In this document: positions 61,993 through 64,000 of the stretch, in pieces
Numbering within the stretch: position 1 is the stretch's first letter
How the letters are laid out: each line of letters begins with the position of its first letter
NCBI RefSeq assembly: GCF_023746555.1
Contig: NZ_CP098755.1
Location: forward strand, 5,543,001-5,607,000
DNA from: Brevibacillus ruminantium
Lineage (GTDB): Bacteria; Bacillota; Bacilli; Brevibacillales; Brevibacillaceae
Reading direction: 5' to 3'
Length of the DNA: 64,000 nucleotides
Notes under the pieces: model-generated
Told to the model about the DNA's origin: nothing
The model's database searches: none
What the model saw: the letters and a program-made list of their open reading frames with translations, nothing else
Made by a program: the position numbers and the translations under genes

Positions 61993-62907
61993 TTACGATT
62001 CCGCTTGTTTTTTCCCCTGATCGAAGCCTCTTCCCGTCATAGTGACGACACGCGGATACGGGATCTCAATGCCCTGCCTGCTCAATTCCTGTCTGATCAT
62101 GGCCCGCAATTTTCTGCTGACCCCATGGTGGGTATTGGGCTTGCATTCAACCGTCAGTCGCATAGTCACTTCGGATGGACCGAGCGCCTGCACTCCTAGA
62201 AACTGCGGTTCTCCGACGATTTCCTCTACGTTGGCCTGGGCCTGTTTCATCGTTTCCATGATGATTCTCTCCATCCGCCCCAAATCTTCTTCGTAGGGCA
62301 CTGACACATCCACCACAGCCAACGTATTATGAAGGGAAAAGTTCGTCACATGTGTAATCGTGCCATTGGGAAAAATATGAACCTCTCCCGTCCAGCTCCG
62401 AATCCGGGTAATCCGCAACCCAATCTCCTGAACGGTTCCCGTCATGTTGTTGATCGTTACGAAATCACCTACCGCAAACTGATCCTCGAAAATGATGAAA
62501 AATCCGGTGATGACATCACGTACCAGGCTTTGTGCGCCAAACCCCACAGCCAGACCAAGTACCCCCGCACTAACCAGCACCGGCCTTAAATCTACACCCA
62601 GCTGCTGCAGAATTAACAGGATCGCCAAGAAATAGATCGCGTAGCTGGTGACATTGTTCACCAAAACACGCAAGGTGTCTACCCGTCGCTGCTCCATTTG
62701 CAGCTTGCTTCCCTGACGATGCTGAAAGATGCGATTGACGGCTGCCTTCACGATCGTGACAACGATCTTGGAAAGAAACACAATCAATATAATTTGTAAA
62801 AGAGTCAGCCCAATGCGAAGCCACATCTCCGGGTCCGAAACATAATCAAAGGTCTTCTCATAAAGCATCTCCAACCAGTTCCCCTGTTTTACCAACTCTT
62901 CTTTCAT
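61993..62907 (-). CDS. MscS-family mechanosensitive channel
   Basis: A 304-residue small-conductance mechanosensitive channel. Transmembrane segments lie at about 30-50 (IGLTLLQIILIVFLSKIVVT), 85-105 and 110-135, the last being the glycine/alanine-rich pore helix (GVLGLAVGFGAQSLVRDVIT). The MscS beta domain (about 140-200) has FAVGDFVTINNMTGTVQEIG, and an alpha/beta tail follows. It opens on turgor stress. It begins by overlapping the DUF3343 gene by 4 bases. Confidence 0.92.
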   Translation of the reverse strand: MKEELVKQGNWLEMLYEKTFDYVSDPEMWLRIGLTLLQIILIVFLSKIVVTIVKAAVNRIFQHRQGSKLQMEQRRVDTLRVLVNNVTSYAIYFLAILLILQQLGVDLRPVLVSAGVLGLAVGFGAQSLVRDVITGFFIIFEDQFAVGDFVTINNMTGTVQEIGLRITRIRSWTGEVHIFPNGTITHVTNFSLHNTLAVVDVSVPYEEDLGRMERIIMETMKQAQANVEEIVGEPQFLGVQALGPSEVTMRLTVECKPNTHHGVSRKLRAMIRQELSRQGIEIPYPRVVTMTGRGFDQGKKQAES

Positions 62908-63185
62908 ATATCCTGCACCTTCCTGTTGCCTGTCTCATCGATTTCATGATAGCTGTCTGCAAACATACGAAAGTAGCCGCGTATTTCTACATGTTGTTCG
63001 AGAATGATTTCCCTGGCCTGATGATAATCATCCACGGGAAACTCAATGGAAAGGGCGCAACCGGCCGTGATCTCTTTTGGGGTTGGACGGGTATCAATAT
63101 CGATATCGGCATACTCCAGCAACATCTCCGCCCGCAAAGCCTGCTGCGTGGAATCAAATGCGATCAAGACGGTATCTGGGCCCAT
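62904..63185 (-). CDS. DUF3343 protein
   Basis: A 93-residue protein: DTVLIAFDSTQQALRAEMLL, then IDTRPTPKEITAGCALSIEF. The single cysteine after the RPTP-x-x-I-x-x-x stretch is conserved in DUF3343, described as a possible Se/S carrier-like fold. It is translationally coupled to the mscS gene (ATGA) and is the first gene of that operon. Confidence 0.85.
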   Translation of the reverse strand: MGPDTVLIAFDSTQQALRAEMLLEYADIDIDTRPTPKEITAGCALSIEFPVDDYHQAREIILEQHVEIRGYFRMFADSYHEIDETGNRKVQDI

Positions 63186-63464
63186 ACCTTTCCCTCCCTC
63201 CTGATTGTCCGTTCTTGCAGCGAAATGAAAGTCATCCTTCCTGCTTCCGTACTTCTCCTCATTTTACTCGTTCAGCCATGGCGGCGCCAGTTCCCTTCTT
63301 TCTTCCCCTTCACTCCCTCTTTTTTTCATGCAAATAAGAGTTTCAGCATTTGGCAAACTGTTTGAAACCTGCTCAACGTTTCCATTTGAGGTATAAAAAC
63401 GCCAAGACAGCACTATACTGTGAATACTCTATGATTTTGGCCATAGCCAGGAGTGGGGGTAGTC

Positions 63465-64000
63465 ATGAATTTGTCGGATAACAAGGATCGTATTCTTCCG
63501 CCGTTTACCGTTGAATATCGCAATGAGACCGCTGTTGACCAATTGGCCGAACATCTTGTGGAGCGCTTTCAAGCTCATTCGTATTTTGATGAAATTGTCA
63601 TCGTTTGCATTGGTACGGACCGTTCGACAGGTGATGCACTTGGTCCCCTGGTGGGCAGTAAATTATCATCATACAAGCCCCTCCCCTTACATGTATACGG
63701 TACGTTGGAAGATCCGGTTCATGCCGTCAATCTGAGTGAAAAGCTATCATTCATCCAAAGCAAGCACCCGCACTCTATGATCATTGCGATTGATGCCTGT
63801 CTGGGCCAATTCAGCAATGTTGGCAAGATCAATGTCATCGATGGCCCGCTCAAGCCGGGGGCAGGTGTGAAAAAAGAGCTCCCCAGCGTCGGTGTCTTCC
63901 ATGTAACCGGAATCGTCAATGTCGGAGGATTCATGGAGTACTTTGTCCTGCAAAATACCCGTCTGTTCGTCGTGATGGAAATGGCTGAAATCATTGCAAA
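63465..64000 (+). CDS. yyaC: Spore protease-like protein YyaC, 3' end outside the window
   Basis: A 178-residue open stretch of a YyaC/DUF1256 protein, cut by the right window edge. VIVCIGTDRSTGDALGPLVG, the acidic pair in IIAIDACLGQ and the C-terminal GGFMEYFVLQNTRLF, then VVMEMAEIIA match the family, which is related to the GPR spore-protein protease fold. A GGAGTGGGGG purine stretch precedes the ATG. In Bacillus the gene is forespore-expressed and next to spo0J/soj, so parAB should follow just outside. The last visible base is in the terminal helix, so only about 20-30 residues are missing. Confidence 0.93.
   Translation, partial: MNLSDNKDRILPPFTVEYRNETAVDQLAEHLVERFQAHSYFDEIVIVCIGTDRSTGDALGPLVGSKLSSYKPLPLHVYGTLEDPVHAVNLSEKLSFIQSKHPHSMIIAIDACLGQFSNVGKINVIDGPLKPGAGVKKELPSVGVFHVTGIVNVGGFMEYFVLQNTRLFVVMEMAEIIA

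Overview
The window looks like the replication-origin side of a spore-forming Bacillales chromosome, most probably Brevibacillus or a close relative. That is an inference from gene content and order, not from a database match. The right half carries the conserved block htrC-walJ-walI-walH-walK-walR, purA, dnaB-rplI-gdpP-yybS, rpsR-ssb-rpsF, ychF, a DUF951 gene, an mscS-type channel and yyaC. An H-type small acid-soluble spore protein, a YjcZ-like peptide and yyaC mark a spore former.

Left part (1-31.5 kb) is accessory DNA lying directly downstream of the 3' end of rlmH (31513-31992, minus strand). The last codons of rlmH (E-P-Y-H-K-stop) with flanking bases recur at 19408-19431 and 1156-1179. 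This is the chromosomal site and arrangement used by staphylococcal SCC elements, so I read 1156-31530 as two tandem SCC-like cassettes. No ccr recombinase gene lies inside the window.

Outer cassette (about 1.2-19.4 kb): a RidA-family gene; a 12-gene minus-strand operon (2532-12568) with two acyl carrier proteins, three KAS III-like enzymes, three SDR reductases, a stand-alone adenylation enzyme, an AAC(3)-fold acyltransferase, a GNAT and an MBL hydrolase; a divergent GNAT; an IS3 remnant; a GntR-controlled ABC transporter operon with its operator; and a YobU/YobV-like regulator pair. The 12-gene operon looks like an uncharacterised pathway that builds a short modified acyl or aminoacyl chain on carrier proteins and transfers it to an amine.

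Inner cassette (about 19.4-31.5 kb): a defence-like island. It holds a divergent DUF5677-like/P-loop ATPase pair bounded by an exact 29-bp direct repeat, a 699-residue protein with a SEFIR domain at one end and a TIR-like domain at the other, a TIR-TPR / SLATT / ThsB-like TIR gene set, a broken SMC-like ATPase, a GC-rich TIR gene of actinobacterial character, and a decayed IS1380-type element. Five TIR/SEFIR-type domains fall within about 7 kb.

Core part (31.5-64 kb): rlmH and a CxxH/CxxC protein; sspH; an ECF sigma/anti-sigma pair with a secreted paralogue of the anti-sigma's outer domain; cardiolipin synthase; a chemoreceptor; the wal regulon operon; an M23 peptidase; purA behind a PurR-type box; replication, ribosomal and c-di-AMP genes; a secreted PepF; a cluster of DnaA boxes; a 28-residue YjcZ-like peptide; DUF951, MscS, DUF3343; and yyaC cut by the window end.
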